From JAPOXR01 sp965221935 (GTDB taxonomy: Bacteria > Pseudomonadota > Alphaproteobacteria > Rhodobacterales > Rhodobacteraceae), in NCBI GenBank assembly GCA_965221935.1, contig CBDCSZ010000063.1, positions 1-64,000 on the forward strand: 64,000 nucleotides of DNA, read 5' to 3'. The notes beneath the pieces are model-generated. The model saw nothing but the letters and a program-made list of their open reading frames with translations. It had not been told where the DNA came from and searched no databases. How positions within the stretch are numbered: position 1 is the first letter of the stretch; the number at the start of each line of letters is the position of its first letter. Of this stretch, positions 63,686 to 64,000 are shown in pieces. The translations under genes were made by a program, and so were the position numbers.

Positions 63686-64000
63686 TCACGACTTCAGGCT
63701 GTATGTTTCTTCTGAATTCTCTTTGACAGCCCCGGCCTGACCCGCTTCGGAGCACGAATTTACCAGGCGCCGGTTCAATGGATTGAGACTGCCGTACAGT
63801 TCCTGGAACATGCCAAACCGATCCTCTGATAGACCGCTCAGTTCCGGCTCGGGCCGAAAGTCCGTTTCTGTGGCGACAAGAGTCTCCGTCGCTTCACGCA
63901 GATCCGCCATGCCGCCGGATGCCACAGCCGCCAAGACCAATGCGCCCATCGCGCCTGTCTCTTTGGCGGCGACCCGGCTCAAAGTTCGACCTAAAGCGTT
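63686..64000 (-). CDS. FGGY-family carbohydrate kinase, carboxy-terminal part (continues beyond the window)
   Basis: The frame is open to the window edge. NALGRTLSRVAAKETGAMGALVLAAVASGGMADLREA is the adenine-binding region close to the end of FGGY kinases (the A-A-K-E-T-G-A-x-G-A motif), followed by FRPEPELS and YGSLNPLNRRL, the usual final helix, then an unusual 25-residue tail. The sugar cannot be told from this part. Members phosphorylate xylulose, ribulose, glycerol or related polyols. Confidence 0.82.
   Translation of the reverse strand, partial: NALGRTLSRVAAKETGAMGALVLAAVASGGMADLREATETLVATETDFRPEPELSGLSEDRFGMFQELYGSLNPLNRRLVNSCSEAGQAGAVKENSEETYSLKS

Noticed and set aside
1..64000. CRISPR arrays or biosynthetic megasynthase genes
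   Set aside because: No regularly spaced short repeats and no large multidomain synthase frames were seen.

Overview
The window looks like a GC-rich chromosome segment of an alphaproteobacterium, probably a mobile-element-rich free-living or host-associated heterotroph. This is inferred from gene content only: a TAXI-type TRAP transporter with a fused permease, many solute-binding-protein (SBP) uptake operons, a BKACE enzyme, a PuuE-like deacetylase, phytanoyl-CoA dioxygenase (PhyH) family enzymes and a phosphonate monoester hydrolase/sulfatase-like enzyme. No rRNA, tRNA or CRISPR array was seen. Housekeeping content is almost absent; hflX is the clearest case.

Layout. 1-7.9 kb: an IS91 transposase fragment, a PMH/sulfatase-family hydrolase, and a peptide-type SBP pseudogene (5'-truncated) whose last codons are cut off by a complete IS66-type element (3090-6021). 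That element carries tnpC and a DruA-like DUF4338 gene; an 8-bp target duplication lets the host frame be rebuilt exactly. A chimeric IS scar follows. 8.0-13.8 kb: TAXI-TRAP transporter, class III aminotransferase and a BKACE gene broken by one in-frame TAG. 14.2-18.6 kb: a complete iron/phosphonate-type ABC transporter. 18.8-22.8 kb: an integrase-core IS, itself interrupted by an IS1634-like IS. 22.8-35.3 kb: a decayed island with a frameshifted aminotransferase, remnants of an OLD nuclease, a TrwC relaxase and an MNT-HEPN pair, an intact VapBC pair, an intact IS with a 9-bp duplication, and an amino-acid-type ABC transporter operon ending in a cyclic amidohydrolase.

35.8-46.0 kb: two divergent gene sets that look like one catabolic locus. 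The minus side is a polyamine-type ABC transporter. The plus side encodes a SIS-domain sugar isomerase/deglycase, a PfkB kinase, a PuuE-like deacetylase, an Asp/Glu/hydantoin-racemase-fold protein lacking both usual cysteines, and a deaminase-type amidohydrolase. I could not match this set to a named pathway, and it is my main candidate for an undescribed system. 46.8-52.2 kb: a sugar-type ABC operon with a PhyH dioxygenase inserted after the SBP gene. 52.7-54.3 kb: hipBA. 55.0-57.8 kb: a Gfo/Idh/MocA oxidoreductase and an internally deleted IS481-like transposase. 58-64 kb: an intact paralogue of the broken SBP, hflX, a second PhyH dioxygenase and the end of an FGGY kinase.

The dominant themes are uptake plus catabolism of small nitrogen-, sugar- or phosphorus-containing organics, and heavy erosion by transposition. 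Several reading-frame breaks are single-base (in short homopolymers) or single-codon, so some 'pseudogenes' could be assembly errors.
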